Shown: positions 28,350 through 40,033, counted from the stretch's first letter. The stretch is 64,000 nt of DNA from Methanobacterium spitsbergense (GCF_019931065.1 NZ_JAIOUQ010000003.1:353569-417568), one strand, 5' to 3'. Translations and numbers: made by a program. The notes: a model not told the origin generated them from the sequence alone.

Positions 28350-28498
28350 ATTACCACCTCGAATAGTACATGTAAAAGTTTTAATATTTATATATAATGG
28401 TATTATTAACTTTTTTTGATAATGTAATAAAAATATCTTCTTATTGATGAGATTCCAGAGTAAAAAAAAAAAAATATTAAGATTTTTAAGGAATAATC

Positions 28499-28924
28499 CT
28501 ATTCCTCTATAACTGTAACCTTGTTCATCACGTCATTAGGCTGAATCTTATTGACAACATCCATGCCTTTAACAACTTTACCGAATACCGTATGAACACC
28601 ATCTAGATGGGGTTGAGGGCTATGTGTTATAAAGAATTGACTTCCACCAGTGTCTTTACCGGCATGAGCCATTGAAAGTGCCCCAGTTCCATGTTTGTGT
28701 TCATTTATCTCACATTTTATAGTATAACCTGGTCCTCCAGTTCCATTACCCTTTGGACATCCTCCCTGTATTACAAAGTTAGGTAAAACTCTGTGGAATG
28801 TTAATCCATTATAAAAGCCATCTTTTGCAAGTTTTTCAAAGTTTGCAACGGTATTAGGAGCTTCTTTATCGAATAAAGTAAGTTCTATATTTCCTTTATC
28901 TGTTTCAATTATTGCCTTTTTCAT
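28499..28924 (-). CDS. Cyclophilin-type peptidyl-prolyl cis-trans isomerase
   Basis: The protein has 141 residues with the compact bacterial/archaeal cyclophilin core: [28 protein letters not shown] (active-site FHR), [16 protein letters not shown] and HTVFGKV. No signal peptide is present, so it is cytoplasmic. It assists folding at proline bonds. GGTGAAAAT precedes the ATG. It stands as a single gene. Confidence 0.94.
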   Translation of the reverse strand: MKKAIIETDKGNIELTLFDKEAPNTVANFEKLAKDGFYNGLTFHRVLPNFVIQGGCPKGNGTGGPGYTIKCEINEHKHGTGALSMAHAGKDTGGSQFFITHSPQPHLDGVHTVFGKVVKGMDVVNKIQPNDVMNKVTVIEE

Positions 28925-29136
28925 ATTTTCACCATTTTATAATTTTAAAGAGTGTTAGAAATTTCTATTTCTCATTCTTAATCAAGTCTTTCATTTGATA
29001 AAAACGTTTAATAAACCATGAAATCCAAATAATAACATTGATATTCGAGGCATGTTTCACTAAAAATGGTTTTTATTATCCAAAATGAGCATGGAATATT
29101 AAAATTGTAAATAAATATTAAAATTAAGGTGATTTT

Positions 29137-30309
29137 ATGAATACAAAAGAAATTATGAATTTAGATTCAAAATACGTTATGCAAACATACGGTCGTCAAC
29201 CATTGGCACTTGTTAAGGGAAAGGGGTCTACTGTTTGGGATGCTGAGGGAAAATCTTATGTTGACTGTGTTGCAGGAATTGCTGTAAACAATGTTGGTCA
29301 TTCAAATCCAAAGGTAGCAGAAGCAATCTGCGAACAGGCCAAAAATTTAATTCATACCTCAAATCTTTATTATACGGAGCAACAGGTTACACTTGCAAAA
29401 TTACTTGCTGAAATTTCATCCCACCAGAAATCTTTCTTCTGTAATAGTGGAGCTGAAGCAAATGAGGGGGCAATTAAACTTGCTCGAAAGCATACTGGAA
29501 AGGGAGAAATAATAACCATGGAAAACTCATTCCATGGAAGGACAATTACAACTATAACAGCAACAGGTCAAAAAAAATATCAAAAAGGATTTGAACCTCT
29601 AACACCGGGTTTTAAGTATGTTCCTTATTGTGATGTTGAAGCCGTATCAGATACAATCGGTAGTGAAACTGCTGCAGTCCTTGTTGAGCCTATTCAAGGA
29701 GAAGGTGGAGTTATAATACCTCAAAATGATTATCTAAAGAATTTGAAAGAAGTCTGTCATGACAAGGATGTTTTATTAATATTCGATGAAGTTCAAACAG
29801 GTTTTGGACGTACTGGAGAAATGTTTGCTTCACAAAGTTTTGGAGTAACACCAGATATTACAACAGTAGCTAAGGCCATTGCAGGAGGATTTCCAATGGG
29901 TGCAGTGTTAGCTAATGAAGTAGGCGATACATTTGAACCAGGAGATCATGCCGCAACCTTTGGTGGAAGTCCTCTTGCATGTGCAGCGGCAAAAGCATCC
30001 ATAAACTTTATATTGGAAGAAAAACTCCTTGAAAAATCTAAGGAAAACGGATCATACTTCCTGAATAAACTCAATATAATTAAAGAAAATAATGAGATTG
30101 TGAAGGATGTACGTGGAATGGGATTGATGATAGGAATGGAACTAGATGTTGAATGTGCAAAACTTGTGGATGATATGCGTGAAAGAGGCATAATTATAAA
30201 TTGTGCAGCCGGAAATGTACTGAGATTCGTACCACCCCTCGTGATCACTAAAAACCAAATAAACTTAGTTTCAAGTGCATTAGAGGATGCTCTAGGTAAA
30301 TTTTCCTAA
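29137..30309 (+). CDS. argD: Acetylornithine aminotransferase
   Basis: The protein has 390 residues, class III aminotransferase. The PLP lysine is in [15 protein letters not shown], with [31 protein letters not shown] and the final LRFVPPLVI. Its length and motifs fit ArgD in arginine synthesis, converting N-acetylglutamate semialdehyde to N-acetylornithine; it may also act in lysine synthesis. GGTGATTTT precedes the ATG. No other arg gene is adjacent. Confidence 0.93.
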   Translation: MNTKEIMNLDSKYVMQTYGRQPLALVKGKGSTVWDAEGKSYVDCVAGIAVNNVGHSNPKVAEAICEQAKNLIHTSNLYYTEQQVTLAKLLAEISSHQKSFFCNSGAEANEGAIKLARKHTGKGEIITMENSFHGRTITTITATGQKKYQKGFEPLTPGFKYVPYCDVEAVSDTIGSETAAVLVEPIQGEGGVIIPQNDYLKNLKEVCHDKDVLLIFDEVQTGFGRTGEMFASQSFGVTPDITTVAKAIAGGFPMGAVLANEVGDTFEPGDHAATFGGSPLACAAAKASINFILEEKLLEKSKENGSYFLNKLNIIKENNEIVKDVRGMGLMIGMELDVECAKLVDDMRERGIIINCAAGNVLRFVPPLVITKNQINLVSSALEDALGKFS

Positions 30310-30330
30310 ATAAATAAATTTTTTTTTAAA

Positions 30331-31768
30331 TTAGTCAAATAGTATTCTATCAAAAACTTTATTCTTAATCATCTTACTAGTCAATATACCCATCACTGAA
30401 AGAAAAGCCATTAAAAGCTTAGAAATATCCCCAATGTAACAACCAAGTGCAGTCCTGTTGTTAGATTGTATGCTTCTAATGGTAGAAGGTTGTTGAGTTG
30501 AAGTGTTGTTGAACTAGTGGTTGTACTTATTAATATACCAGCATAACATACAGCAAAAACCATTCCAAGGTTTCTCATTGTAACTAATATACCGGATGCA
30601 ACTCCGGCCTGACCATCTGGTATTTTGGCCATTATAGCCCTATTGGTTGGTGATTGGAAAATTGCAGTTCCAACACCAAAGATTGCTAAACTAATGAATA
30701 CATTTATTTCAGTAGAAAAAGCAGTGAGTTGTAACATAGAATAAAAAGCAAAAGCACATATCAAAGCCCCAATGAAAGATAAAGGTCTAGAACCAAATTT
30801 ATCCGAAATTATGCCACTTAAAGGGGCAAGAAACATCATTAATAGAGGTACAGCTGTAAGTACTAATCCAGTAGTATTTGGTGATAATTTTAAAACCTTC
30901 TGTAGGTAAAATGGCATAACAAATATGAGCATATACATACAAACATAATTCAAATGAAGGCTAAGGTTATAAGCAGAGAAACTAATGTTTTTAAAGAGCG
31001 ATAAATCTAAAATAGGATTATCTGTTCGGTTTTCCCACAATATAAATATAATTACCATCGATATGGAAAATATCGCCAGAACAATTGTTTTCATATCTAT
31101 GGGATTCGACATTATGTAATTCAAAAGAAAAACTAGTGAAAATAGCGCTAAAAACTGAGTGAAAGTACCAATAATATCCCATTTTACCTTCTTGGATTCT
31201 TCCATTTCGAATATTCTGTAGCAAATAATAAAGCTCAAAATTCCCGGAAGAATTTTTACTAGAAATATAGATCTCCAACCCCATAACCGTCCAAAATTCC
31301 CCTTATTGCTGGACCTAATGCAAGACCCCCTGCAATTGCCACAGCATATATTCCCTATGCTTGTCCAAGCATTGGTAATGGGAATGACTTTTTAACAATT
31401 CCAAGTGATACGGAAACCATCATAGCAGCTGTGAATCCTTGTATAACCCTAAAAAGTATTAATAAGAGAATAGATGGTGCGAAACTACAAAGAATAGATG
31501 CAAATATAAAACCAATTAGACCAGTTAAATACAGTTTTTCATGGCCCCAATAGTCTCCAAATTTACCAAAAAAGAGTACGAATGCTAGTAAAGTAATTAA
31601 ATAACTTGTTAATACCCATTCAGATGTTGTTACTGTAACCCTAAAAAATTCTGTAATAGTAGGAAGTGAAACATTTACTATACTTGCATTTATAGGTACC
31701 ATAATGGTGCCAAGAGCTACTGCAAATAGAATTCGCCAGCTTTTATTAATAGAACTGCTCAAACCCAT
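30331..31768 (-). pseudogene. Decayed 14-TM major facilitator (DHA2/EmrB-type) drug exporter
   Basis: The N-terminal part (from 31768) has SLPTITEFFRVTVTTSEWVLTSYLI and the GKFGDYWGHEKLY motif of DHA2 transporters. After LPMLGQA a TAG stop (31352-31354) falls where homologues have Leu, followed in frame by [18 protein letters not shown] one-base loss near 31290-31296 then shifts the frame, which resumes as [13 protein letters not shown] and runs through the remaining helices. A third shift near 30412-30416 is needed to read the natural C-terminus (LLMAFLSVMGILTSKM) to the stop at 30331-30333. With three lesions this cannot make a functional exporter. Confidence 0.88.
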
Positions 31769-32027
31769 ACACTTCCTTAAAAATGCTAGAATTATTATAT
31801 TCTAAATTTAAGCAAATTCTTGTAAGTCATCAGTTAATCTAAACATTTCAAATATAAAATTGAGAAATATTTACTTTTATATCATTGTATAATCTATAAT
31901 ACTCCTTGACTAATATTTGAAATCGATTGAATAAAAATTTACTTATGTTGTATGGTGTAAATTTTTTATATGATAAGATGTAGAAATTTAACATTCACTT
32001 TATTTTCTTGTTTTGGAGGATAATTAC

Positions 32028-33314
32028 ATGGATTTTAATTTAGAAACAAATGAAAAAGGAAATCTAACCATGGGTGGAATAGATGTGCATGAGTTAGCAG
32101 ATCAATACCAAACACCATTATATGTTATAGAAGAAGATAGGATAAAAAGTAATTATAAAAGACTTTATAATGCATTTTCAAGTCATTATAATGATTTCAA
32201 GATGTATTATGCATGTAAAGCTAACACAAATCTTTCAATTATGAGAATATTAGAAAAAGAAGGAAGTGGAATAGATGCTGTCTCTCCTGGAGAGATTTAT
32301 ACATCGTTACTAGCAGGATTCGATCCTTCCAAAATTCTTTACACTGGAAACAACGTCACAGATAACGAACTTAAATTTGCAGTAGAATCTGGTGTAAAGA
32401 TTAATCTCGACTCCATTTCACAGCTTAAAAGGCTTTCAAATATCCCTGAGGCTCAAGGAATGGATATATCATTCCGTGTAAACCCTATGGTCGGAGCAGG
32501 ACACCACGATCATTGCATTACTGGTGGACCCCTTAGTAAGTTCGGTATAATGGAAGAAGAAGCTGTTGAAGTATATAAAATGGCCAAAAATCTTGGATTC
32601 AATCCTGTTGGAATTCATACACATATAGGATCAGGAATACTCGATCCAGAACCATTCAAACTTGCAGTAAACGTATTAATGGATATTGCAGGGAAATTAA
32701 GTGAATATGCTGATGTTGTATTTGATTTCATTGATTTTGGTGGGGGTATTGGAATACCATACACTCCTGAAGAATCAGTATTAGACGTTAATGACTTTGG
32801 TGAAAAAATTACTGACTTATATAAGGACAAATTAGATGAATATGGGCTTGGTAAACCAACAATGTGCATAGAACCTGGTAGATATATAGTTGGTGATGCA
32901 GCTGTTCTTTTAACCAGAGTAAACACAATTAAACAAAGTTATCGTAAGTTTGCAGGAGTAGATGCAGGTTTTAACACATTATTAAGACCTACAATGTATG
33001 GATCTTATCATCATATAGTTGTTGCTGATAAACCATTTGCAGAATCTGTACAAAAAATAGACATAGCAGGAGATGTCTGTGAATCAGGAGACCTTTTTGC
33101 ACGAGATAGATCAATGCCTAATGTTGGAGAAGGAGATATTTTAGCCATTCTTAATGCAGGTGCATATTCATTTTCTATGGCATCTCAATATAACAGCAGA
33201 CCAAGACCAGCCGAAATATTAGTTTCTAATGGCCAATCAGATATAATACGAGAAAGAGAAACATTTTCAGATGTTTTAGCAAAACAGAATGTGCCAATGA
33301 GGTTATTGAGATGA
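32028..33314 (+). CDS. lysA: Diaminopimelate decarboxylase
   Basis: The protein has about 428 residues, a fold-type III PLP enzyme. The PLP Lys is in YYACKANTN; other motifs are [28 protein letters not shown] and the active Cys in GDVCESGD. It produces lysine from meso-diaminopimelate. Lysine is also a building block of pseudomurein. The ATG at 32028 is preceded by GGAGGAT; an in-frame TTG at 32013 overlaps that site. Its stop overlaps the dapF start (ATGA), so the two are translationally coupled. Confidence 0.95.
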   Translation: MDFNLETNEKGNLTMGGIDVHELADQYQTPLYVIEEDRIKSNYKRLYNAFSSHYNDFKMYYACKANTNLSIMRILEKEGSGIDAVSPGEIYTSLLAGFDPSKILYTGNNVTDNELKFAVESGVKINLDSISQLKRLSNIPEAQGMDISFRVNPMVGAGHHDHCITGGPLSKFGIMEEEAVEVYKMAKNLGFNPVGIHTHIGSGILDPEPFKLAVNVLMDIAGKLSEYADVVFDFIDFGGGIGIPYTPEESVLDVNDFGEKITDLYKDKLDEYGLGKPTMCIEPGRYIVGDAAVLLTRVNTIKQSYRKFAGVDAGFNTLLRPTMYGSYHHIVVADKPFAESVQKIDIAGDVCESGDLFARDRSMPNVGEGDILAILNAGAYSFSMASQYNSRPRPAEILVSNGQSDIIRERETFSDVLAKQNVPMRLLR

Positions 33315-34189
33315 GTGAAAAAACTTTAGTTACTTTCTCAAAAATGCACGGACTTGGAAATGACTACATAGTCATTGATGAATCTAATAAGATAATAATT
33401 CCAGAAGAGAAAAAACCTGAAATTGTTGAGGAAATCTGTAGAAGAGGATTCTCTGTTGGTGCTGATGGTGTAATATTTGTTACGCCAGCAAGCTCTGATA
33501 TTACAGATATAAGATTTAGAATATTCAATTCTGATGGCAGTGAAGCTGAAATGTGCGGCAATGGAATAAGATGCTTTGTGAAATATGTCTATGAGAATGA
33601 TATTTTTCATAATAACCAAATGCTTGTTGAAACATTGGGTGGAATTAAAGAAGTTGAATTAGATGTCGAAGGTGAAGAAGTAAGAGCATCAACCGTAGAT
33701 ATGGGTATACCTACTTTCAAAACCACCGATATTCCAATGATAAGTGATAAAGATGAATTTTTAGATTCAGAACTCATTGTAAATGGTAAACCTGTAAAGA
33801 TCACAGCCGTAAATGTTGGCAATCCACATGCAGTAATATTTACAGATAATATACAAGATATAAAATTGAATGAAATAGGGCCTTTAATTGAAAATCATCC
33901 GGCATTTCCCCAAAAAACCAATGTTCACTTTGTAAACATCATAAATAGAAATGAAATAGAAATGATTACTTGGGAGAGAGGAGCAGGTTTTACATTTGCA
34001 TGTGGTACAGGAGCTACTTCTTGTGTTATGGCAGGTTTTAAACTTGGAATACTTGATGAAGAAGTTGAAGTCCATCTTCCTGGTGGAGAGCTTCTAATTA
34101 TAGTTTACGAAGTGGATAACGAAGTTAGGGTATTTATGGAAGGGGAATCTGTACTTGTATTTGATGGTGTGATGGAAATAGAGATTTGA
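33311..34189 (+). CDS. dapF: Diaminopimelate epimerase
   Basis: The protein has 292 residues. The two catalytic cysteines are in MCGNGIRCF and [10 protein letters not shown], with the N-terminal [15 protein letters not shown]. It interconverts LL- and meso-diaminopimelate, the step before LysA. It overlaps lysA by four bases. Downstream, no same-strand gene follows for 2 kb. Confidence 0.95.
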   Translation: MSEKTLVTFSKMHGLGNDYIVIDESNKIIIPEEKKPEIVEEICRRGFSVGADGVIFVTPASSDITDIRFRIFNSDGSEAEMCGNGIRCFVKYVYENDIFHNNQMLVETLGGIKEVELDVEGEEVRASTVDMGIPTFKTTDIPMISDKDEFLDSELIVNGKPVKITAVNVGNPHAVIFTDNIQDIKLNEIGPLIENHPAFPQKTNVHFVNIINRNEIEMITWERGAGFTFACGTGATSCVMAGFKLGILDEEVEVHLPGGELLIIVYEVDNEVRVFMEGESVLVFDGVMEIEI

Positions 34190-34254
34190 GTTTAGATAAT
34201 ATCTAAAATTCCATTCTTTATTGAATATTTTTTTTAATTTAATATCAGAATTGA

Positions 34255-34420
34255 TCCCTTCCAAGTGGGCATGCAAGTGAAGAGTGTACATACCCACTTG
34301 GAACTTGATTTCTGTTGAAATCAAGAGATGGCCCTGTAGAGGTATTTGGGGGGGGTGTAAAAACAGATTGCACAAGAATTTGAATTCCAGCACAAACCAT
34401 CTGGGAAATGTCAATTTTTT
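34255..34420 (+). ncRNA. Candidate structured RNA of unknown class
   Basis: Three helices follow one another. The first is an 11-bp perfect stem, TTCCAAGTGGG (34259-34269) with CCCACTTGGAA (34293-34303), whose loop could add ATG/CAT pairs. Next is a 9-bp perfect stem, CTTGATTTC (34304-34312) with GAAATCAAG (34317-34325) and a TGTT loop. A 6-bp pair AGATGG (34326-34331) with CCATCT (34397-34402) encloses an internal region with an eight-G run. A T6 run follows at 34415-34420. No open frame fits. The T run suggests plus-strand transcription, but strand is uncertain. It does not resemble SRP RNA, RNase P RNA or 5S rRNA in size or motifs. Confidence 0.45.
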
Positions 34421-34599
34421 GTGTACAATGAATTTAAATGATTATTATTACTATTTCAACTAATGATAATAATATTATGCATATCATCATATATAAAATT
34501 ATTACCATATTTGTATAAAAAATTCTAAATTAAAAATAGATTGAATTCAAAAGAAAAATTGAAATAATTATGCCTATTGTTTGGTGATCGCTAGCATGA

Positions 34600-35661
34600 T
34601 TATTTTGTACTGAAGATACATTCTCTTCTTAATTTAAGGAGTTCTTTCTTTTTATTCTTAAGATCTCCTACTTCTTCAAGGATATCTGGTAACTTGGTCT
34701 GTATGCACTTCACTGTATCATCATTATGTATCCATTCACAGTCTTCACAACCCCATACACCTTTGTCTTTAATCCATTTCCCACCAGTAGAACCTTCCCC
34801 ACAAGGATAAAATGGGCAATAACAGAATGTGCAGCTTTGATGGTTTTTGTGGCAGGGATAGTACTCACAATCTCTGTTTGGACCAACATTAATATTTCCT
34901 TCAAGATAGTTCTCATAAAATTCTCTTGATAGAGGGTGAATGGGATAAGAAACTTTGTAGCCCCTTGGTGTAATCATATATCCATCTTGAATATAAGTCA
35001 TTGAATTTCCTATTATTAAGGTGGTAGACATGTTGATTTCAATTTCTGAAAGTTTATCAAGTGTTGTGATTGATACATCAACTCCAAAATCTTTACTCTT
35101 GACAATTCCAACAAGTGTTTCAGGTTTTTTAGTTTCGAGCATGATTTTTATCGACTCTTCAAAGGGCTTGGTTCGTGTTTTACTTAATGGATTGTAAATA
35201 GCCATTACAAAATCTGCTTTACATGCTGCTCTAACCTTTCTTTTTATCTCAGATAAAGGTGTTAATATGTCACTGAAACTTATAACTGCAAAATCGTGCA
35301 GTGGTGCTCCTAATTTGCCTGCCGAAAAGGTTGCAGCAGTAACACCAGGAATGACTTCTACATCAACATCAGAATATTTGCTTATAATCTGGAATAGAAC
35401 ATTTCCCATTCCAAAAACGCCAGGATCTCCAGAACTCACAAGTGCTACTTTTTTACCTTCTTGGGACATTTTTATTGCAAGTTCTGCACGTTTTATTTCA
35501 TCACCCATTCCTTTTAATATAACCTCTTTCCCAATAGTAAGGTCTTCAATATTTTTAATGTAAGATTTATAGGTAATAATAACGTCTGCAGCTTTAATAG
35601 CATTTATTGCTTTTATGGTTATGTCTTCACTAGAAGGTCCTATCCCAATAACACTAATCAT
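34600..35661 (-). CDS. cbiH: Precorrin-3B / cobalt-factor III C17-methyltransferase with C-terminal Cys-rich domain
   Basis: The protein has 353 residues. Residues 1-240 are the tetrapyrrole methylase: [45 protein letters not shown] and [11 protein letters not shown], typical of CbiH/CobJ ring contraction. Residues about 255-315 add a cysteine-rich small domain ([26 protein letters not shown], then GCEDCEW), likely metal-binding. This extension is absent from classical CbiH and is found in archaeal corrin proteins. AGGTGAAGAA precedes the ATG. It is a single gene, convergent with the candidate RNA. Confidence 0.9.
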   Translation of the reverse strand: MISVIGIGPSSEDITIKAINAIKAADVIITYKSYIKNIEDLTIGKEVILKGMGDEIKRAELAIKMSQEGKKVALVSSGDPGVFGMGNVLFQIISKYSDVDVEVIPGVTAATFSAGKLGAPLHDFAVISFSDILTPLSEIKRKVRAACKADFVMAIYNPLSKTRTKPFEESIKIMLETKKPETLVGIVKSKDFGVDVSITTLDKLSEIEINMSTTLIIGNSMTYIQDGYMITPRGYKVSYPIHPLSREFYENYLEGNINVGPNRDCEYYPCHKNHQSCTFCYCPFYPCGEGSTGGKWIKDKGVWGCEDCEWIHNDDTVKCIQTKLPDILEEVGDLKNKKKELLKLRRECIFSTK

Positions 35662-35737
35662 TTCTTCACCTGTTATAATAAAATATTCTAAATCTCAAAT
35701 ATTTCGCTTGGTAAAATTAAAAAAAAGTTTAAGGTTT

Positions 35738-36259
35738 TTAAGTACCATTTGTATTCCCATAGAGTTTTCTTGATGAGGTTATCTGAATGGTGGTAACATC
35801 AATTGTTATTCCTCCATTTTTAAGTGTGCCCATTGCAGATGCAGTTAAACTGTAAGTTTCATTCGCACTTATAACAATCTGACCTCCAGAACTGTTTCCA
35901 CCAGAAATAGCGTCTTTATATCCTATCACTGTGATGTTAACTGGTATTATAGTTTCTTTAGAATTTCCTGATATTTGCGCTGATAATGTCTGAAGATTTA
36001 TACCATCCAGACCTGCCTGAGTTTTCAATGCAGCTGCAACTTCGTCAGGATTATTAATTTTTTTGTTTGATTGGGAACTAAGAATATTTGAACCTGAACC
36101 AAAGCTTAATAGAGAAGTAATCTCGTCAATTTGCATTCCAATAAGTTTTCCCACATCTGGAGGTTGGGATGTTACAATAGTGTAAGAGCTTATAAGGCCT
36201 GCTTCGAAGAAAACAGCGAAAAATATAATGAATAATATGATCTTCATGATTCTTGACAA
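35738..36259 (-). CDS. Membrane-anchored or secreted protein of unknown function
   Basis: The protein has about 173 residues. A TTG start at 36259 follows GGTGGT and gives a normal signal/anchor (MKIILFIIFFAVFFEAGLI near the N-terminus). The rest is polar and beta-rich, with NPDEVAAALKTQAGLDGINLQTL and VNITVIGYKDAISGG. No family is recognised. It is divergent from the PolD small-subunit gene with about 120 bases between. An in-frame TTG at 36274 is less well placed. Confidence 0.6.
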   Translation of the reverse strand: MSRIMKIILFIIFFAVFFEAGLISSYTIVTSQPPDVGKLIGMQIDEITSLLSFGSGSNILSSQSNKKINNPDEVAAALKTQAGLDGINLQTLSAQISGNSKETIIPVNITVIGYKDAISGGNSSGGQIVISANETYSLTASAMGTLKNGGITIDVTTIQITSSRKLYGNTNGT

Positions 36260-36380
36260 ATATACCACCTTCAAATTTTTCTGGATCAGTAATTGGATTA
36301 ACTATTATATTAAGATTATAAATATAATTTGAATACTGTTATTTGAACATTATGTAAGAAAAATATTTCCATGGGATCTT

Positions 36381-37889
36381 ATGACTGATGATATAATTTT
36401 AAAATTCACAAACGCCGATCTTCTGATAGATGATTCAGCATATAAAAAAATAGTAGAGCAAGAACATTCTAATCAGATTGTAGATTCATTAATAAAAGAT
36501 CTATCAGGTTCCAATGATAATTTGATTTTTTTAACAGAACCTATTGTAGATCAATACATTCAGAAATATTTATCAAAGTATGATCCACAAAATTATGCCA
36601 ATCAAGATTCTGATATCATTGAAGAGATGTATAATGAAATTAATAATAATAAAACCCCCCGAAATAAGCTATTAGATGTTCCTTTTGATTTCCATGTGAT
36701 CCAGGATGCAACCAAAAAATCGTATACTAATGGAGAAATAAAAGACTTTTCAGCTTATTTCAACAACAGATTCCAGAAAATAAAGGCTATGTTAATTAAA
36801 AAACCAGGCCTTAAAGATAGTTATCCTATGAAAGATGTGGGTGTTCGTGATGATGTTGTAAATGTTATTGGAATGGTAAATGATATTAGAAATACTAAAA
36901 ATAACCACAAGATAATGGAAATTGAAGATGAGACTGGTTCCATCACTGTTCTTATACATAATGAAAATCATTCTCTCTTTGAATTGGCTGAAAGTGTTGT
37001 AAAAGATGAAGTGATTGGTGTTATTGGTAGTAAAAAGGGTACCCTTGTAATTGCATCGGATATCATTCATCCAAGTGTTCCTAGGATAGATGAGAAGAAA
37101 ATGGATTTTTCAGCTGTTTTTATTTCAGATATCCATATAGGAAGTTCAACATTTCTAGAAGACGCTTTTAAAAGATTTGTAAAGTGGATAAATGGTGATT
37201 TTGGAGATGAAGAACAGAGAAAAATAGCAAATGATGTACGTTACCTTGTTGTTGCAGGGGATGTTGTGGATGGAATTGGAGTTTACCCGCATCAAGAAGA
37301 AGAACTTACTATAAAAAACATTTACGAACAATATGAAGAAGCAGCAAGACTATTAGGGGACATTAATGATATTAAAATAATTATTGCTCCTGGAAACCAC
37401 GATGCATCAAGATTAGCTGAACCACAACCTGCAATTCCAGAAAATTATGCAGCTGACTTATACAAAATTAAAAATGCTGAATTTGTAAGTAACCCATCTC
37501 TTGTAAGCCTTGATGGATTAAAAACTCTGATATATCACGGAAGAAGTTTTGATGATCTTGCAATGACCATAAATGGATTATCTCATCAAAATTCAGACTT
37601 GATAATGAGAGAACTTATTGAAAAACGACATTTAGCACCTATATATGGTGAAAGAACACCTCTTGCATCGGAATTTGAAGATCATTTGGTAATTGATGAA
37701 ATCCCTGATATATTCCATACTGGTCATGTACATATTAACGCCTACAAAAAACATAAAGGAATTCATATGATAAATTCTGGAACTTTTCAGTCTCAAACAG
37801 AATTCCAGAAAATATATAATATAATGCCAACTTGTGCAGAAGTACCTGTTCTTAATAAGGGAGCGTTTAAAATACTCAAATTTACATAA
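36381..37889 (+). CDS. polB: DNA polymerase D small subunit (DP1, exonuclease subunit)
   Basis: The protein has 502 residues. An OB-fold region (about 155-235, [16 protein letters not shown]) precedes a Mre11-like phosphoesterase domain with the metal motifs [37 protein letters not shown] and HTGHVH. This is the archaeal PolD small subunit, the 3'-5' proofreading nuclease, which pairs with the DP2 catalytic subunit encoded elsewhere. It lies about 5 kb from the replication origin. Confidence 0.94.
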   Translation: MTDDIILKFTNADLLIDDSAYKKIVEQEHSNQIVDSLIKDLSGSNDNLIFLTEPIVDQYIQKYLSKYDPQNYANQDSDIIEEMYNEINNNKTPRNKLLDVPFDFHVIQDATKKSYTNGEIKDFSAYFNNRFQKIKAMLIKKPGLKDSYPMKDVGVRDDVVNVIGMVNDIRNTKNNHKIMEIEDETGSITVLIHNENHSLFELAESVVKDEVIGVIGSKKGTLVIASDIIHPSVPRIDEKKMDFSAVFISDIHIGSSTFLEDAFKRFVKWINGDFGDEEQRKIANDVRYLVVAGDVVDGIGVYPHQEEELTIKNIYEQYEEAARLLGDINDIKIIIAPGNHDASRLAEPQPAIPENYAADLYKIKNAEFVSNPSLVSLDGLKTLIYHGRSFDDLAMTINGLSHQNSDLIMRELIEKRHLAPIYGERTPLASEFEDHLVIDEIPDIFHTGHVHINAYKKHKGIHMINSGTFQSQTEFQKIYNIMPTCAEVPVLNKGAFKILKFT

Positions 37890-37957
37890 ATTAGAATATT
37901 TATTTTTAAACAATTAAAAATTATAATTATACTGTTCTAATTCAAGGAGGATTTAAT

Positions 37958-38551
37958 ATACAAAAAAACGAAATAATTAAGAAAATTGTAACAGTATCAC
38001 ACTACCTATATGAGAAGGGTCTTGTACCAGGTAAATCCGGAAATATCAGTATGAAATTCAAAAAGGATGAATTTGAAAGGGTTGCTGTTACACCAAGTGG
38101 ATTTTCACTCAAATCTATTGTTGAAAAGGATGTAGTAATCATTGATATGGATGGAAATTTAGTATACAATTCAAACAAGAAACCTACTTCAGAAATGCTA
38201 ATGCATCTTAACATATATAAAGAACGGAATGATATTAATTCAGTTGTTCATACACACTCCCCAATTGCTACAGGATTTGCATTTGCTGAAGAAAACATAA
38301 ATAGATTGGAAGGTTTTGGACCAATTGAAGAAAAATTTGTCCAATTTGTGGATTATTATCCACCAGGGAGTATAGAGCTTGCAGAAGCTGTTTCAAAAGA
38401 ATTGAAAAATCAAGATATTGTTGTTTTAAAAAAGCATGGGGTTGTTGCTCTTGGAAAAAATTTGGAGGAAGCAACTCTTCTTTCTGAATTTATTGAAGAA
38501 AGCGCCAAAATACAATTTGTAAAAAGTTCTTTAATGGCGAATAGACTCTAA
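37958..38551 (+). CDS. Class II aldolase family protein (fuculose-phosphate aldolase-like), apparent ATA start
   Basis: The protein has about 197 residues. Zinc ligands His-x-His lie in [11 protein letters not shown] and a third His in [10 protein letters not shown]. The substrate loop [11 protein letters not shown] is encoded upstream of the first ATG in frame (38051). The frame extends to ATA at 37958, seven bases after GGAGG (37946-37950), with no ATG, GTG or TTG in between. So translation probably starts at AUA, or ATG has mutated. Archaeal relatives act on fuculose or related 1-phosphates; a lactaldehyde-forming role has been discussed for methanogens. The gene overlaps UPF0147 tail to tail by 21 bases. 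Confidence 0.85.
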   Translation: MQKNEIIKKIVTVSHYLYEKGLVPGKSGNISMKFKKDEFERVAVTPSGFSLKSIVEKDVVIIDMDGNLVYNSNKKPTSEMLMHLNIYKERNDINSVVHTHSPIATGFAFAEENINRLEGFGPIEEKFVQFVDYYPPGSIELAEAVSKELKNQDIVVLKKHGVVALGKNLEEATLLSEFIEESAKIQFVKSSLMANRL

Positions 38552-38785
38552 TTCACTTAAAACATTCCAAATAAGTGTTCTGGCATGTATTGGAATATTG
38601 GGATCATTACTTATCTCATCTAATATTGAGATCACTGTACTAGCCCGTACAGTTGGATCTTCATCATCCTTTGATAATAAATCCTTTGATTCTTCAGCAG
38701 CCCTTCTAATATTTCTTGGAACGCTTGTATCTTCTGTAATATGTTGTAAAATTTGATTACACCGATCAAATGCATCTTGACTCAT
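38531..38785 (-). CDS. UPF0147 family protein
   Basis: This 84-residue, all-helical small protein matches archaeal UPF0147: [28 protein letters not shown] and [33 protein letters not shown]. Function is unknown; the repeat-like helices suggest a protein-binding role. GGAGGCC precedes the ATG. Its 3' end overlaps the convergent aldolase gene by 21 bases. Confidence 0.88.
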   Translation of the reverse strand: MSQDAFDRCNQILQHITEDTSVPRNIRRAAEESKDLLSKDDEDPTVRASTVISILDEISNDPNIPIHARTLIWNVLSELESIRH

Positions 38786-38930
38786 AATATGGCCTCCATT
38801 TTTAACTTAAATTTACCCTTAAATATTAATAGATTACTATAAGAGTTATATCCAAATGTTTTTATATCTTCTGATTAAAAAGCTTTTGGCTTGTAAAACT
38901 TTTGTTGCACTTTAACTGATAATTCAATAT

Positions 38931-39923
38931 TTAACTTTTAGATACTGCTATAGCAACTGTGACACCATTGTAGGGTGTTTTTCTGAAAATAAGAATAGAA
39001 TCATTACCTGCTGCAATTAATGATGATGGTTCACACACACCTCCAACACCAAATTTGTTCTTTACAAAATTTGAATCATTTAAATCAGGATTTTTGAAAT
39101 TTTTTATTGATTTTTCAGAAATTATTTCTAGGGGAATGTTAAGTTCTTTTGTAGCATCAATAATTCCATTCTCATTTTGCTTCATCTGACCTGTAGCAAT
39201 TGAATCAATACGTTCTAATGGTAAATCGAGTACATTCATGGCATTATTAATAGCATCAATAACAACTGAACAAGCGACATCTTTTCTAGAACCTATTCCC
39301 ACAACCAACTTTTTTGGCTTTAAATTCATTGTAATTGAATTTTTCGAGATGGTTATGGTATCAGATGTTGTTGAACTTTTATAGTATGATTTTTTGACAT
39401 CTAAATCTTCCCATATATAATTTAATTTAGGATTAAAAGCTATTTCTACCCGTTCATCATTTATCAGCCCTGAATTTATATATTTTATTTTTGAAATATC
39501 ATTAATTTTTAGATAATATCTCCTTGAAAGGCTATCTATCCCTAATTTATTATTAATATCTGTTGAAGTGGTTATAATTGGTTCTGCATCAATTATATCG
39601 GCAATTTTTATTGAAAAATCATTTGCACCACCTAAATGTCCAGAAATAAGACTAATTACATGTTTACCCATTTCATCTATTACTAACACTGCAGGATCTT
39701 CATTTTTATTCTTAATTAATGCACAAATGTTTCTTATCATGATTCCTGTAGCCATAACTCCTATTATACAATCGTAGGAATTGAATATATTGTATAAAGT
39801 CTCCTTAATATTTTTATGAAACATATCAACTTTAATAACACTTGGATCTTCTTCGAGTATGGTATGAATATTCTTTACAATAATTCGACCATTTTTTGTG
39901 ACACTAAGTAGAGCTATTTTCAT
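38931..39923 (-). CDS. cbiG: Cobalt-precorrin 5A hydrolase
   Basis: The protein has 330 residues. The N-terminal domain has VIGVMATGIMIRNICALIKNK and VLVIDEMGKHVISLISGHLGGAN; the C-terminal domain begins LVVGIGSRKDVACSVVIDAI. This is the CbiG layout (CbiG_N, mid, C). CbiG opens the delta-lactone of cobalt-precorrin-5A, releasing acetaldehyde, in anaerobic cobalamin synthesis. It is followed at about 110 bases by cbiB, which lies upstream on the same strand. Confidence 0.93.
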   Translation of the reverse strand: MKIALLSVTKNGRIIVKNIHTILEEDPSVIKVDMFHKNIKETLYNIFNSYDCIIGVMATGIMIRNICALIKNKNEDPAVLVIDEMGKHVISLISGHLGGANDFSIKIADIIDAEPIITTSTDINNKLGIDSLSRRYYLKINDISKIKYINSGLINDERVEIAFNPKLNYIWEDLDVKKSYYKSSTTSDTITISKNSITMNLKPKKLVVGIGSRKDVACSVVIDAINNAMNVLDLPLERIDSIATGQMKQNENGIIDATKELNIPLEIISEKSIKNFKNPDLNDSNFVKNKFGVGGVCEPSSLIAAGNDSILIFRKTPYNGVTVAIAVSKS

Positions 39924-40033
39924 TCTTTATCATCCAAATTTATCATTTAAATTTTTATGCATTTATCAGTTTTATTATTAGTATAGTAAAATCCACTTTG
40001 TATTAATTTATTAATAGAATAAATTAAAATATT

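Noticed and set aside
31352..31354. TAG in the exporter gene as a pyrrolysine codon
   Set aside because: Methanobacteriales are not known to encode pyrrolysine, the protein family has Leu there, and two frameshifts follow.
34255..34420. SRP RNA, RNase P RNA or 5S rRNA for the structured region
   Set aside because: Too short for SRP or RNase P RNA, and none of their conserved motifs is visible; it does not fit the 5S fold.
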